Of a stretch of DNA of 10,824 nt, positions 1 to 6,231 are shown piece after piece. The notes under the pieces are model-generated. The model had not been told where the DNA came from. It saw nothing but the letters and a program-made list of their open reading frames with translations, and did no database searches. The stretch is from Methanothrix sp. (GTDB lineage Archaea > Halobacteriota > Methanosarcinia > Methanotrichales > Methanotrichaceae). The DNA lies in contig JAQTXY010000033.1 of the NCBI GenBank assembly GCA_028688535.1, positions 1 to 10,824 on the forward strand, in the 5' to 3' direction. The translations under genes and the position numbers were made by a program. Position 1 is the stretch's first letter, and the number at the start of each line of letters is the position of its first letter.

Positions 1-228
1 GGCTGGGACTTTGGGGCTTGCTCCGATAGCGGCCTGCTCAATCTTGGCCATCTCCTCAGAGTAGTGCAGGTAGGTGTCCACCGATGCTACGACAACACGA
101 GCCTCGACAGTCAGAATCTCAATTCCTACCAGGCTGACCCTGGCCCATACATCGACTACGATTCCCTTGTCGAGAATCCTATCCAGAACCTCGGCAAGAC
201 TTGATGCGTCCGGTGTTGCTGTTACCAT
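1..228 (-). CDS. gvpA: Gas vesicle structural protein GvpA (3' end outside window)
   Basis: GvpA is the small hydrophobic protein that polymerises into the ribbed wall of gas vesicles, the intracellular buoyancy organelles. The visible 76 residues start [19 protein letters not shown] and continue with the family core: the [16 protein letters not shown] stretch, the [19 protein letters not shown] stretch, then a [12 protein letters not shown] helix. GvpA proteins are usually about 70-80 residues, so only the extreme C-terminus is missing at the window edge. The start at 228 is supported by a GGAG ribosome site (241-238) nine bases upstream. The gene is transcribed away from the sensory operon that starts at 624. 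Other gvp genes would be expected to the left, outside the window. The family assignment is firm. A GvpJ/GvpM paralogue is less likely because the match is to the canonical A-type core. Confidence 0.93.
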   Translation of the reverse strand, partial: MVTATPDASSLAEVLDRILDKGIVVDVWARVSLVGIEILTVEARVVVASVDTYLHYSEEMAKIEQAAIGASPKVPA

Positions 229-280
229 TTTTCTCTACTCCATCTGACTTATCCTGAGCAATCTCAAGGATTATTATTTG

Positions 281-294
281 CTTTAAATTATAGT
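281..294 (-). promoter_or_regulatory. Possible TATA box for gvpA
   Basis: Read on the minus strand this is an A/T-rich ACTATAATTTAAAG block. A start site about 25 bases downstream would fall near 260 and give gvpA a leader of roughly 30 bases that carries its GGAG site. The match to an archaeal TATA box is only moderate. Confidence 0.4.
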
Positions 295-320
295 TTAGGT
301 ATTTTTTAGATATGCAAAGA

Positions 321-368
321 ACAGGAGGTAGATAGTAGGAGGCCCTCACGATTCTTTCTTCCTCCTGT
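321..368. repeat. Inverted repeat 1 in the gvpA/sensory intergenic region
   Basis: ACAGGAGG (321-328) is exactly complementary to CCTCCTGT (361-368) across a 32-base spacer. A second AGGAGG copy at 337-342 could pair with the same right arm. The repeat lies upstream of both divergent genes, so it is not a terminator for either. It could be an operator or may be incidental. Confidence 0.45.
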
Positions 369-405
369 CCTCTGTGTCTGACACTCTACTTTGGCTGAGT
401 CCATC

Positions 406-437
406 TGTACGAATTTTTTCTCATCTACATTCGTACA
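406..437. repeat. Inverted repeat 2, nine-base perfect arms
   Basis: TGTACGAAT (406-414) and ATTCGTACA (429-437) are perfect reverse complements separated by 14 bases. The centre-to-centre spacing of about 23 bases is close to two helical turns, as expected for a site bound by a dimeric regulator. No T-tract follows the right arm, so a terminator is unlikely. Confidence 0.55.
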
Positions 438-490
438 ATACCATAGAGAGTACGGTTAGGCCTAAATAGTCTTTCATCTTCCAGATTTTG

Positions 491-528
491 TCTCAATTGT
501 TGTTTTAAATTTGTTTCAAAAATTGAGA
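491..528. repeat. Inverted repeat 3, twelve-base arms with one mismatch
   Basis: TCTCAATTGTTG (491-502) pairs with CAAAAATTGAGA (517-528) at 11 of 12 positions, again with a 14-base spacer. It sits just upstream of the probable promoter of the receiver gene. The shared 14-base spacing with repeat 2 suggests similar regulatory sites, although the arm sequences differ. Confidence 0.5.
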
Positions 529-550
529 GTTAACAAGCTATAAGCTTTAG

Positions 551-563
551 AAAAATAAATAAT
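551..563 (+). promoter_or_regulatory. Possible TATA box for the sensory operon
   Basis: The A/T block AAAAATAAATAAT is the best TATA candidate before the receiver gene. A start site about 25 bases downstream (near 585) would leave a leader of about 40 bases containing the strong GGAGGT site at 613-618, five bases before the start codon at 624. Confidence 0.45.
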
Positions 564-623
564 AACCATCGGTATCATGGGATCAAACAGATCTAAATAG
601 ATGTCATGGTCCGGAGGTAAATT

Positions 624-992
624 ATGAAGCTACTTATAATTGATGACGCTCCGGAGATGCTTAAAGCATTCAGGGATATTCTCGAGGCCTATGGATGCGA
701 GGTATACGTAGCGGAAAATGGTGAAGAAGGTCTGACCAGATATGCAGAGGTTATGCCGGATGTTGTTCTAATGGATATTTTGATGCCTAAGCTTGATGGC
801 ATAAGTGCCACCAAAAAAATTTTGGAAATGGACCCATCCGCGAAAATTATTGTTATCTCTGCTGTGGGAAAGAGCGGACTTGATAATGAATGCCTCCTTG
901 CAGGTGCAAAAAAATTTATTATAAAACCGTTTAAGATAAAAGAATTAATGAGCTCGATCAACTCACTGGTGTCAATGAATGAAAGGAATTGA
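624..992 (+). CDS. CheY-like single-domain response regulator
   Basis: A stand-alone receiver domain of 122 residues that accepts a phosphoryl group from a histidine kinase. All hallmark residues are visible: the acidic pair D7-D8, the phospho-acceptor D51 in the VVLMDILMP segment, switch residue S79 and the K101-P102 pair. No DNA-binding or enzymatic output domain follows, so it must act by protein contact or as a phosphate relay or sink. The start is fixed by GGAGGT at 613-618 with a five-base spacer. The 3' end overlaps the kinase gene by 14 bases, which suggests translational coupling and a cognate pair. The domain call is certain. The output target is unknown; candidates are the DUF835 and ATPase products downstream. 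Confidence 0.95.
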   Translation: MKLLIIDDAPEMLKAFRDILEAYGCEVYVAENGEEGLTRYAEVMPDVVLMDILMPKLDGISATKKILEMDPSAKIIVISAVGKSGLDNECLLAGAKKFIIKPFKIKELMSSINSLVSMNERN

Positions 993-2112
993 ATCGGTAA
1001 GGGGATATCAGGAAGAAATAATTGAGGCTATCCCTAGCACCATCATTGTCGTAAATAGGAGCCTGGAGGTGCTTTACGCTAATAGAAATTATTATGCTAA
1101 ATCTGTCGCGAAGCGCGAGAGGGATGTCTTAGGAGAGAGACTGTCCCGGGTAATTCCGCCCATGCTCATAGAAAAAACAGGAATTATTGATAAAATCCGA
1201 GAGGTTTTTCTTACAGGCGTTCCATTCGATGGAGATCAGATCAGATATCCGGGCGGGATGTTCTATTTCTATAAAATATATCCTCTAAAGGAGGATGAAG
1301 AATTCATAAGCAAAGTTGTAATATTCATGGAGAATATCACCGAGCTCACCCGGCTGGAAGAGGAGCTTAGGGAATCTTATGTCAAGCTTGAGAATGCTTT
1401 TGCCGAGCTGAAAGAGAATGACGAAATAAAGTCGGAGTTCATATCTACTGCCTCTCATGAGTTGAGGACCCCCATAACTGTGATCAACAGCTACGTTGAG
1501 ATGTTCGAGGGGGGGATGCTCGGCGAACTTAGCGGCATTCAGCGGGAAAAGGTGGCGATCATAAGTTCGCAGATAGAGCATATGATTCGACTGGTAGAAG
1601 ATATGCTTGATGTCTCCCGATTGGAGTCAAAGGCTCTTAAGATAAATAAATATCTTATCCAGGTTGATGATATTGCCAGAAAGGTCCTTGATGATCTAAG
1701 TCGTCTGGCAGGGCTAAAGGAGCAGTCTGTTTCTTTGACCATAGAAGGAGAACTCACTCCGGTGCAAGGTGATGATCGGAGAATCAAGCAGGTCTTCAAT
1801 AACCTTCTTACTAATGCCATCAAATATACTCCCAAGAAAGGAAAAATCGAGGTCATAATTACCGATGAGCCGGAGGATATCTGTGTATCGATAATTGATA
1901 ATGGTATTGGAGTTGCCAAGAAGGATCAACAGAGAATCTTTGAAAAATTCTATACGGGCAGCGGCAGCTCGCTGACCAGAGAATCAGGTCGTATGGGACT
2001 TGGCCTGGCCATAGCAAAGGGAATAATTGAGGCCCATGAAGGTCGCATTTGGGTGGCAAGCGAGGTTGGCATGGGAAGCACATTTATTTTCACGTTGCCC
2101 AAAAAGGTATGA
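979..2112 (+). CDS. Soluble PAS-domain sensor histidine kinase
   Basis: A 377-residue protein. Residues about 11-125 look like a PAS sensor (IPSTIIVVNRSLEVLYANRN start, IFMENITELTRLE end), and about 122-150 form a charged coiled-coil linker. A HisKA dimerisation domain carries phospho-acceptor H160 in FISTASHELRTPI. The HATPase domain shows the N box (NNLLTNAIKYT, 274-284), G1 box (DNGIG, 307-311), F box (FEKFY, 321-325) and G2 box (GMGLGLAIAK region, 338-347). No transmembrane segment or signal peptide is evident, so it should sense a cytoplasmic cue such as redox state, a cofactor or a ligand. It lacks the extracellular sensor arrangement of the Methanosaeta FilI kinase. It overlaps the receiver gene upstream by 14 bases and the DUF835 gene downstream by ATGA, so the three are probably one operon. 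Confidence 0.95.
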   Translation: MKGIESVRGYQEEIIEAIPSTIIVVNRSLEVLYANRNYYAKSVAKRERDVLGERLSRVIPPMLIEKTGIIDKIREVFLTGVPFDGDQIRYPGGMFYFYKIYPLKEDEEFISKVVIFMENITELTRLEEELRESYVKLENAFAELKENDEIKSEFISTASHELRTPITVINSYVEMFEGGMLGELSGIQREKVAIISSQIEHMIRLVEDMLDVSRLESKALKINKYLIQVDDIARKVLDDLSRLAGLKEQSVSLTIEGELTPVQGDDRRIKQVFNNLLTNAIKYTPKKGKIEVIITDEPEDICVSIIDNGIGVAKKDQQRIFEKFYTGSGSSLTRESGRMGLGLAIAKGIIEAHEGRIWVASEVGMGSTFIFTLPKKV

Positions 2113-2759
2113 TTAGAAATATTCTTGCTAAGCTAAAGATCGCGCATGCAGTTGTGCCGACGACTGAACCTTTAAATAGTCATGTATGTCGCGATTTGAC
2201 CAAAGGTTCCAGCTACCTGGTCAAGGAGCAGAAGGCAGAGATTGGCTTTGAACTCTTTGTTTCTTTGGTAAAGGGAAGGTGCAAGGATTGCGATTATCTT
2301 GATTCGTTCCCCTGCGAGAGCATCGGTTGTGAAAGGTGCAAGTTGCCTTGCACCTGTAAAGTATGCAAGCATTCAAGGGCGCAGGGATTATGCTTTACCA
2401 TGCATTCGCCTCAGGATATTCGTCTGAGGTATGCTCTGCAAACAACTCCAATTTTCTGGATAAGCAATCATGGGCCTCATAGCATCAGCCCCATGAGCCT
2501 TGAGGTAATTGCTGATATGGCCATCAAGTTCTTGAAGCAAAGCAAAAATCCAGTAATTCTTCTTGACGGAGTAGAGCACTTGATCTTCGAAAATGGATCC
2601 GCGCCTGTGTTGAGGCTGCTAAGGGATATACAAGAATTGATCATAATGCATAGGGCCATTCTAATCGTGCCGGTAAATCCTGAGGCAATCGAGAAAAAGG
2701 AGCTGGCATTGATGGAACGAAATATGAGCGAGCTGGGGCAAAAAACAAATGATGATTGA
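2109..2759 (+). CDS. DUF835 protein with an eight-cysteine insert
   Basis: A 216-residue protein whose core matches my memory of the archaeal DUF835 family: SYLVKE near 36, the GLCFTMHSP strand near 93-101, the TTPIFWISN segment at 112-120, VILLDGVEHLIFENG at 149-163, and LALMERNM near 199-206. DUF835 is a RecA/KaiC-like fold without a P-loop and is usually associated with archaeal signalling proteins. Between the first helix and the GLCFT strand sits an unusual cysteine cluster: C58, C61, C69, C74, C77, C81, C83 and C86, with C95 just after. This could bind zinc or an Fe-S cluster (inference). The start at 2109 overlaps the kinase stop as ATGA; earlier in-frame starts lie inside the kinase gene. 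It may receive the signal of the kinase-receiver pair, possibly as a redox sensor. Confidence 0.82.
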   Translation: MIRNILAKLKIAHAVVPTTEPLNSHVCRDLTKGSSYLVKEQKAEIGFELFVSLVKGRCKDCDYLDSFPCESIGCERCKLPCTCKVCKHSRAQGLCFTMHSPQDIRLRYALQTTPIFWISNHGPHSISPMSLEVIADMAIKFLKQSKNPVILLDGVEHLIFENGSAPVLRLLRDIQELIIMHRAILIVPVNPEAIEKKELALMERNMSELGQKTNDD

Positions 2760-2782
2760 AAGTTAGTGCTTTAAGTGGATGA

Positions 2783-2797
2783 AAATATTCTTATAGT
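2783..2797 (+). promoter_or_regulatory. Possible TATA box for the PadR-ATPase pair
   Basis: AAATATTCTTATAGT lies in the 74-base gap after the DUF835 gene. A start site about 25 bases downstream would fall near 2812-2822, before the ATG at 2834. This suggests an internal promoter and argues against the alternative TTG start at 2798. Confidence 0.4.
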
Positions 2798-2833
2798 TTG
2801 TGTAAGTATAGTAAATGGGAGCCGTTTGTAATC

Positions 2834-3205
2834 ATGAATACATCGATCCAAGACATCGCGGACCTAAGTGAATTCCAGGAGGATAATTGCAAAAAATTTG
2901 TTGATAGAATTATCAAGACAAATCGCGAAGTTTTCATGATGTCCTCGCTTATTGAAAAACAAATGTGCGGTTATGACCTTATCAAGGAAATATTCTCAAA
3001 ATGCGACGTTTTTCTCAGCCAAGGAACCGTTTATCCTGTTTTATATACCCTTGAAGGAGAAGGATTGCTGCATGCTGAATATAGCAAAGGTGATATGAGA
3101 AGCAAAAATTACAGCCTTACGCTCAAGGGCAGAAAAATCGCTGAAAAAGACATTGATGATTTCTCAAGAGCATTGGAGCAGGTATCCTTATTACTCAAGA
3201 GATGA
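2834..3205 (+). CDS. PadR-family winged-helix transcriptional regulator
   Basis: A 123-residue DNA-binding protein. The PadR signature is clear: CGYDLIKEI (45-53) in the helix before the recognition helix, SQGTVYPVLYTLEGEGLL (62-79), and a wing ending KNYSLTLKGRK (91-101). PadR proteins usually bind as dimers and respond to small molecules or stress. This one has only a short C-terminal helix (about 102-123), as in the small subgroup. ATG 2834 was chosen because the longer reading starts with TTG at 2798, on top of a TATA-like block; the ribosome site before 2834 is weak. The ATPase gene follows after four bases, so the two are co-transcribed. Its operator is unknown; the inverted repeats at 406-437 and 491-528 are candidates worth testing. 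Confidence 0.85.
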   Translation: MNTSIQDIADLSEFQEDNCKKFVDRIIKTNREVFMMSSLIEKQMCGYDLIKEIFSKCDVFLSQGTVYPVLYTLEGEGLLHAEYSKGDMRSKNYSLTLKGRKIAEKDIDDFSRALEQVSLLLKR

Positions 3206-3209
3206 GTTG

Positions 3210-3902
3210 ATGCTGAAGAACACAATCAGTGGCCTTGATAAAATACTCTTTGATGATATCCCAAAGGGTTCAGTGATCCTTGTAACCGGTGCGGAAGGTA
3301 CTCTGAAATCAGGCCTGGTATTCAGCATGATGGCAAATTATATTTCAGCTAATGATGAGCATGGCCTGTATGTAACTTTAGAGCAAAATATTGAAAGCCA
3401 TCTTCGAAATATGAATAGTTTGGGGATTAGAGAAGAACGTGGTTTACATATATTTGACTACCGTGATATGCGGCTGGAATGGATGGACAGCGAATTGGAT
3501 CTTATCAAGACTACAGAGGAAGTAATCGATTCTTACAAAGAAAAATATGACAACCTAACGCTATTTGCGCTTGATTCTCTAAATGCCCTCTATTCCATCT
3601 CAGATCAAGAGAATATGAGGTCAAAAATCTATAATTTCTTTTCGCACCTCAGAGATGAAGAGCTTACATCATTTTTGATAATGGAGTCTGCCCAGTCGAG
3701 AATCTCAGGACAGTTCTCTTCGTCCCATCAAGTAGAGCATTTCCTGGCGGATGGTACAATTGAGCTTGGCATGATTGAGGGGAGTGGCGGAGTGAAAAGG
3801 TACATTCAAATCTTGAAAATGAGAGCCACAAAACACGCGATGGAAAAGCATCAGATTATCATCAGCGATAAAGGGTTAAATATTCTTGGTCCTATTTATT
3901 AA
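3210..3902 (+). CDS. KaiC/RAD55-like RecA-superfamily ATPase
   Basis: A 230-residue single-domain RecA-fold protein of the KaiC/RAD55 type common in archaeal signalling. Visible elements are the entry segment TISGLDKILFDDIPKGS (5-21), a Walker A at GAEGTLKS (27-34), the strand YVTLEQ (54-59) where KaiC has its catalytic EE pair, and Walker B ending in D122 (LTLFALDSLNALY). The Walker A is altered: the glycine before lysine is L32, while K33 and S34 remain. The second catalytic glutamate is Q59. ATP binding is therefore plausible, and hydrolysis is less certain. ATG 3210 was chosen over an in-frame ATG at 3153 because the latter lies inside the PadR gene. It ends five bases from the convergent TPR gene. 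It may work with the neighbouring DUF835 protein, which has a related fold. Confidence 0.85.
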   Translation: MLKNTISGLDKILFDDIPKGSVILVTGAEGTLKSGLVFSMMANYISANDEHGLYVTLEQNIESHLRNMNSLGIREERGLHIFDYRDMRLEWMDSELDLIKTTEEVIDSYKEKYDNLTLFALDSLNALYSISDQENMRSKIYNFFSHLRDEELTSFLIMESAQSRISGQFSSSHQVEHFLADGTIELGMIEGSGGVKRYIQILKMRATKHAMEKHQIIISDKGLNILGPIY

Positions 3903-3907
3903 ACATT

Positions 3908-4348
3908 CTACCGTTTATCCTGGCGGGCTATGTTAGATGCCAGATAATGGACTCTGAGTCTCGATTTTTTGAGCTGGAGCTCGGATGCCATCTTTTTATT
4001 GTACCATGCCCTTACAAATAGCGGCTCAATTTCTATTGCCCTATTATAGCAATCTATGGCATCTTTGTATTTTCCTTGTTTATACAATATATTACCTTTT
4101 GTATTATATACGTGTGCATTCTCTGGGTTGAGGCTGATGGATCTTTCACAACACTGCATACTCATATCATGTTTTTTCTGGAAGTAAAGAATTTCCGCTT
4201 TAGCAGACCATGCTTCCCAGTTTTCTGGATCCTTCTCCAGTTCCCGTTCAACTACCATCAAGGCGCCGTCGACTCCTTCTGAGGACAATAGAAGTAATGC
4301 TTTTTTGAAGGAATCATTTCCTTCCGCCCCATTGCAAGACATTGCCAT
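3908..4348 (-). CDS. Small tetratricopeptide-repeat protein
   Basis: A 146-residue protein with at least two good TPR units, about residues 43-76 (WEAWSAKAEILY ... SISLNPEN) and 77-110 (AHVYNTKGNILY ... AIEIEPLF), plus a partial unit at each end. TPRs form helical scaffolds for protein-protein contacts, so no enzymatic role is implied. The start at 4348 was preferred over an in-frame ATG at 4420 for two reasons: GGAGA (4361-4357) sits eight bases upstream of 4348, and a TATA-like block (4381-4391) lies between the two starts. The short C-terminal tail is basic (KKSRLR, RQDKR). It converges on the ATPase gene with only five bases between stops, so the two transcripts probably overlap. A functional link to the sensory block is possible but unproven. 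Confidence 0.85.
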   Translation of the reverse strand: MAMSCNGAEGNDSFKKALLLLSSEGVDGALMVVERELEKDPENWEAWSAKAEILYFQKKHDMSMQCCERSISLNPENAHVYNTKGNILYKQGKYKDAIDCYNRAIEIEPLFVRAWYNKKMASELQLKKSRLRVHYLASNIARQDKR

Positions 4349-4380
4349 CAGTTGAATCTCCAAAAGGAAAATGCCTTTGG

Positions 4381-4391
4381 CTATATTAATA
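4381..4391 (-). promoter_or_regulatory. Possible TATA box for the TPR gene
   Basis: On the minus strand this reads as a TATTAATATAG block. The predicted start site about 25 bases downstream falls near 4358, at the GGAGA site of the TPR gene. It supports the shorter start at 4348. Confidence 0.4.
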
Positions 4392-4480
4392 GACGATTGC
4401 GTCTCATATGTGCAAATCAATTATTTGGGCAGTGTAGCTAATTGGTATGAAAATCATCACATGGGCTACACAGACATAGG

Positions 4481-4546
4481 CTAAGCCGTGACCTTTGTTA
4501 TGGTATACCCAGATCGTTCCAATGCCCTTATCATTGCACCTTCTAG
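4481..4546 (-). pseudogene. Possible C-terminal scrap of an unidentified gene
   Basis: Directly after the sulfhydrylase remnant, another frame of the minus strand reads LEGAMIRALERSGYTITKVT plus A and then a stop. This looks like a natural protein C-terminus (amphipathic helix, then a short strand), but at 21 residues I cannot assign a family and it may be chance. If real, it is a third gene piece in this debris zone. Nothing is recognised in the remaining bases from 4421 to 4480. Confidence 0.25.
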
Positions 4547-4717
4547 TCTCGGCATAGATTGCCCGCGTTTTGGAGTTGATGGCCTTCTCAAACTCCTCTG
4601 GCTTGGTGGAATCGACGAATATTACCTTTCGTCCAAGCTTAGGGAAGGTGTAATGGAATAGCTCGTAAGTTCCACCGTAAAGATTATTGGCAGATACTAT
4701 CTCGTCGCCAACCTGGG
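4545..4717 (-). pseudogene. Internal fragment of O-acetylhomoserine sulfhydrylase (MetY-like)
   Basis: About 57 codons encode a clear internal stretch of the Cys/Met-metabolism PLP enzymes: GDEIVSANNLYGGTYELF, then FPKLGRKVIFVD, then EEFEKAINSKTRAIYAET. In intact MetY-type enzymes (about 420-430 residues) this lies roughly a quarter to a third of the way in. The N-terminal region and everything after AET, including the PLP-binding lysine, are absent. Past AET the expected IGNP continuation is missing. Before GDEIV the same strand is only the antisense of the DUF59 remnant. The whole open frame (4404-4952 minus) reads through three unrelated segments and is not one gene. The fragment keeps good residue conservation with no internal stop, so the break may be fairly recent. 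It cannot be a functional enzyme. Confidence 0.85.
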
Positions 4718-4928
4718 ACTGATCAAAGATATAATCATTCGTAGCGAGGATACTGTGGAGGTGAACATGGTGCTGACCTCCCTGGTTTGTCCCATGGTCA
4801 ACCACCTCACAGAACATGTAAAAAGGCGCGTGAAAGGCCTCAACGGCATCCGGAAGGTTGAAGTTAGGGTCTTGGATGAGCCCTGGAACAGGGATTACTT
4901 CGTCAAGAAGCAGAAATCGAGGGCTTAG
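4707..4928 (+). pseudogene. C-terminal fragment of a MIP18/DUF59 iron-sulfur assembly protein
   Basis: Plus-strand codons from about 4710 read NLGLIKDI, then VEVNMVLTSLVCPMVNHL, then a helix VKRRVKGLNGIRKVEVRV and LDEPWNRDYF before a TAG at 4926-4928. This is the characteristic C-terminal two-thirds of the MIP18/DUF59 family (SufT/PaaD-like Fe-S assembly factors of about 100 residues), including the conserved cysteine in the TS..CP motif. The first 25-30 residues, which normally precede the LGLI motif, are missing. The open frame goes back only to a stop at 4659-4661 and contains no ATG, GTG or TTG before the conserved part. It abuts the oppositely oriented MetY remnant at about 4707-4717, so a rearrangement replaced its 5' end. 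An internal GTG or ATG (4755-4767) would give a protein too short to work. Confidence 0.82.
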
Positions 4929-4950
4929 GTATAGCTGAATTTTAGAGCCC

Positions 4951-4961
4951 AAAACTTATTT
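4951..4961 (+). promoter_or_regulatory. Probable TATA box for mmp10
   Basis: AAAACTTATTT precedes mmp10 by about 27-37 bases. The usual archaeal spacing puts the start site within a few bases of the ATG at 4988. Together with the lack of any Shine-Dalgarno-like sequence there, this suggests a leaderless transcript. Confidence 0.5.
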
Positions 4962-4987
4962 ACCCTCTTACAAAGCTTCTCCTTGCC

Positions 4988-6205
4988 ATGGAGATACTTG
5001 CCGATGTTGGTGGAAGGCCGGGCCTGGATTGCAAAGGTTTTTGCAGCTACTGTTATTTCAAAGGAGTAAAAAACGTCCCACCCTTCGGCTGCAAGCACTG
5101 CATGCCCTTCCAGAAGGGCTGCGATTACTGCTCCCGCGCCATTGTGGAGGGCTATCCTGGCTTCAAGCCCATGGACGGCGTCGTTTTTGAAGTGGCGGGA
5201 AAGTGCATGGGCAGCATCCCCGATAAGGTCGTCATCAGCGGCGGAGGGGATCTGAGCTGCTATCCTGACCTTCTGGCTCTCACAAAGATGCTCTCTCAGG
5301 GTATGGTTCCAATCGCTTTGGGCTACACCTCAGGAAAAGGCTTCAAGAGCGCGAATGATGCCGCCGCTCTGGTGGAGGCAGGAGTGACCGAGGTCTCCTT
5401 TACCGTCTTTTCCACAAATCCGGAGCTACGCCGCAAGTACATGAATGATAAGAATGCGGAAATTGCGCTTGAGAACTTAAAGACATTCTGCCAAAGCTGC
5501 GAGGTTTACGCAGCAGCCGTTCTCATCCCTGGCGTCAACGACGGAGCGGAGCTGGAGAAAACCTGTACTGACCTGGAGAATATGGGCGCGAAAGGATTGA
5601 TTCTGATGAGATTTGCCAATGCCCGCGAACAGGGTCTGATCCTGGGAAATGCTCCCATCATCGACGGCATAACGCCGCACTCCGTTGAGGAGTTTCAAAA
5701 CATTGTCACAGAATTAGCAGCGAAGCATCGTTTGCGTGTAACTGGAACTCCTCTCTGGGATCCGCTCACGGGGGCGCCCTTTGCCCTGGCCCGCCATCCG
5801 GAGATGGTCTCCGCTCTGTCGCCACTACGCAGAAGTGCAACCATCATAACCAGCGTCGTGGCCCGGCCCTTGTTGACTGCCATTTTCTCACAAATGGGTG
5901 AAAAAGTGAATGTGGTGGCAGTAAACAAAGATGTAGGTTGCCTGATAACAATAGAGGATTTCATGAACCTGGATCTCGCGGCGGTCAAGGACACGGTTAT
6001 CATCCCCGGCCGCACCCTGGCTCATGAGAAAGAGATAAAGAAGGCTTTAGGACGCGATGGCCGAGATAGGATTGTGGCTCGGGGCCCGGATAGGCTCACC
6101 GTAGATGGAGAGATGAGTATCTCCATGACCGAGGCTGAGGTCCTGGATATAGAGATGGAGGCCTTCGGTGAGCTGATCGAGGCTATCAACGCGCTGGGGG
6201 TCTAG
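4988..6205 (+). CDS. mmp10: Methanogenesis marker protein 10: McrA arginine C-methyltransferase
   Basis: Mmp10 is a B12-dependent radical SAM enzyme that methylates a conserved arginine of McrA, the alpha subunit of methyl-coenzyme M reductase. The 405-residue length fits the family. The radical SAM motif is C15-x3-C19-x2-C22 (GLDCKGFCSYCYF). It is followed by the family-specific cysteine loop C35, C38, C45, C48 (FGCKHCMPFQKGCDYC), which in characterised Mmp10 is associated with an extra metal site. VVISGGGDLSCYP (about 81-93) is the SAM-contacting GGE-like region. The C-terminal part (from about 280) is the Mmp10-specific domain. No ribosome site precedes ATG 4988, and a TATA-like block about 30 bases upstream suggests a leaderless message. 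It stands alone between debris and a convergent small gene; mcr genes are not in the window. Confidence 0.95.
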   Translation: MEILADVGGRPGLDCKGFCSYCYFKGVKNVPPFGCKHCMPFQKGCDYCSRAIVEGYPGFKPMDGVVFEVAGKCMGSIPDKVVISGGGDLSCYPDLLALTKMLSQGMVPIALGYTSGKGFKSANDAAALVEAGVTEVSFTVFSTNPELRRKYMNDKNAEIALENLKTFCQSCEVYAAAVLIPGVNDGAELEKTCTDLENMGAKGLILMRFANAREQGLILGNAPIIDGITPHSVEEFQNIVTELAAKHRLRVTGTPLWDPLTGAPFALARHPEMVSALSPLRRSATIITSVVARPLLTAIFSQMGEKVNVVAVNKDVGCLITIEDFMNLDLAAVKDTVIIPGRTLAHEKEIKKALGRDGRDRIVARGPDRLTVDGEMSISMTEAEVLDIEMEAFGELIEAINALGV

Positions 6206-6231
6206 TTCGAGTAAAAAGTAAAAGTGGCCAT

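Noticed and set aside
1539..1919. 126-codon minus-strand open frame inside the kinase gene
   Set aside because: It is antisense to the HisKA/HATPase domains, whose motifs are all present on the plus strand.
4404..4952. A single 182-residue protein on the minus strand
   Set aside because: Only the central 57 codons are protein-like (MetY). The first part is the antisense of a DUF59 remnant, and the last part has no relation to MetY.
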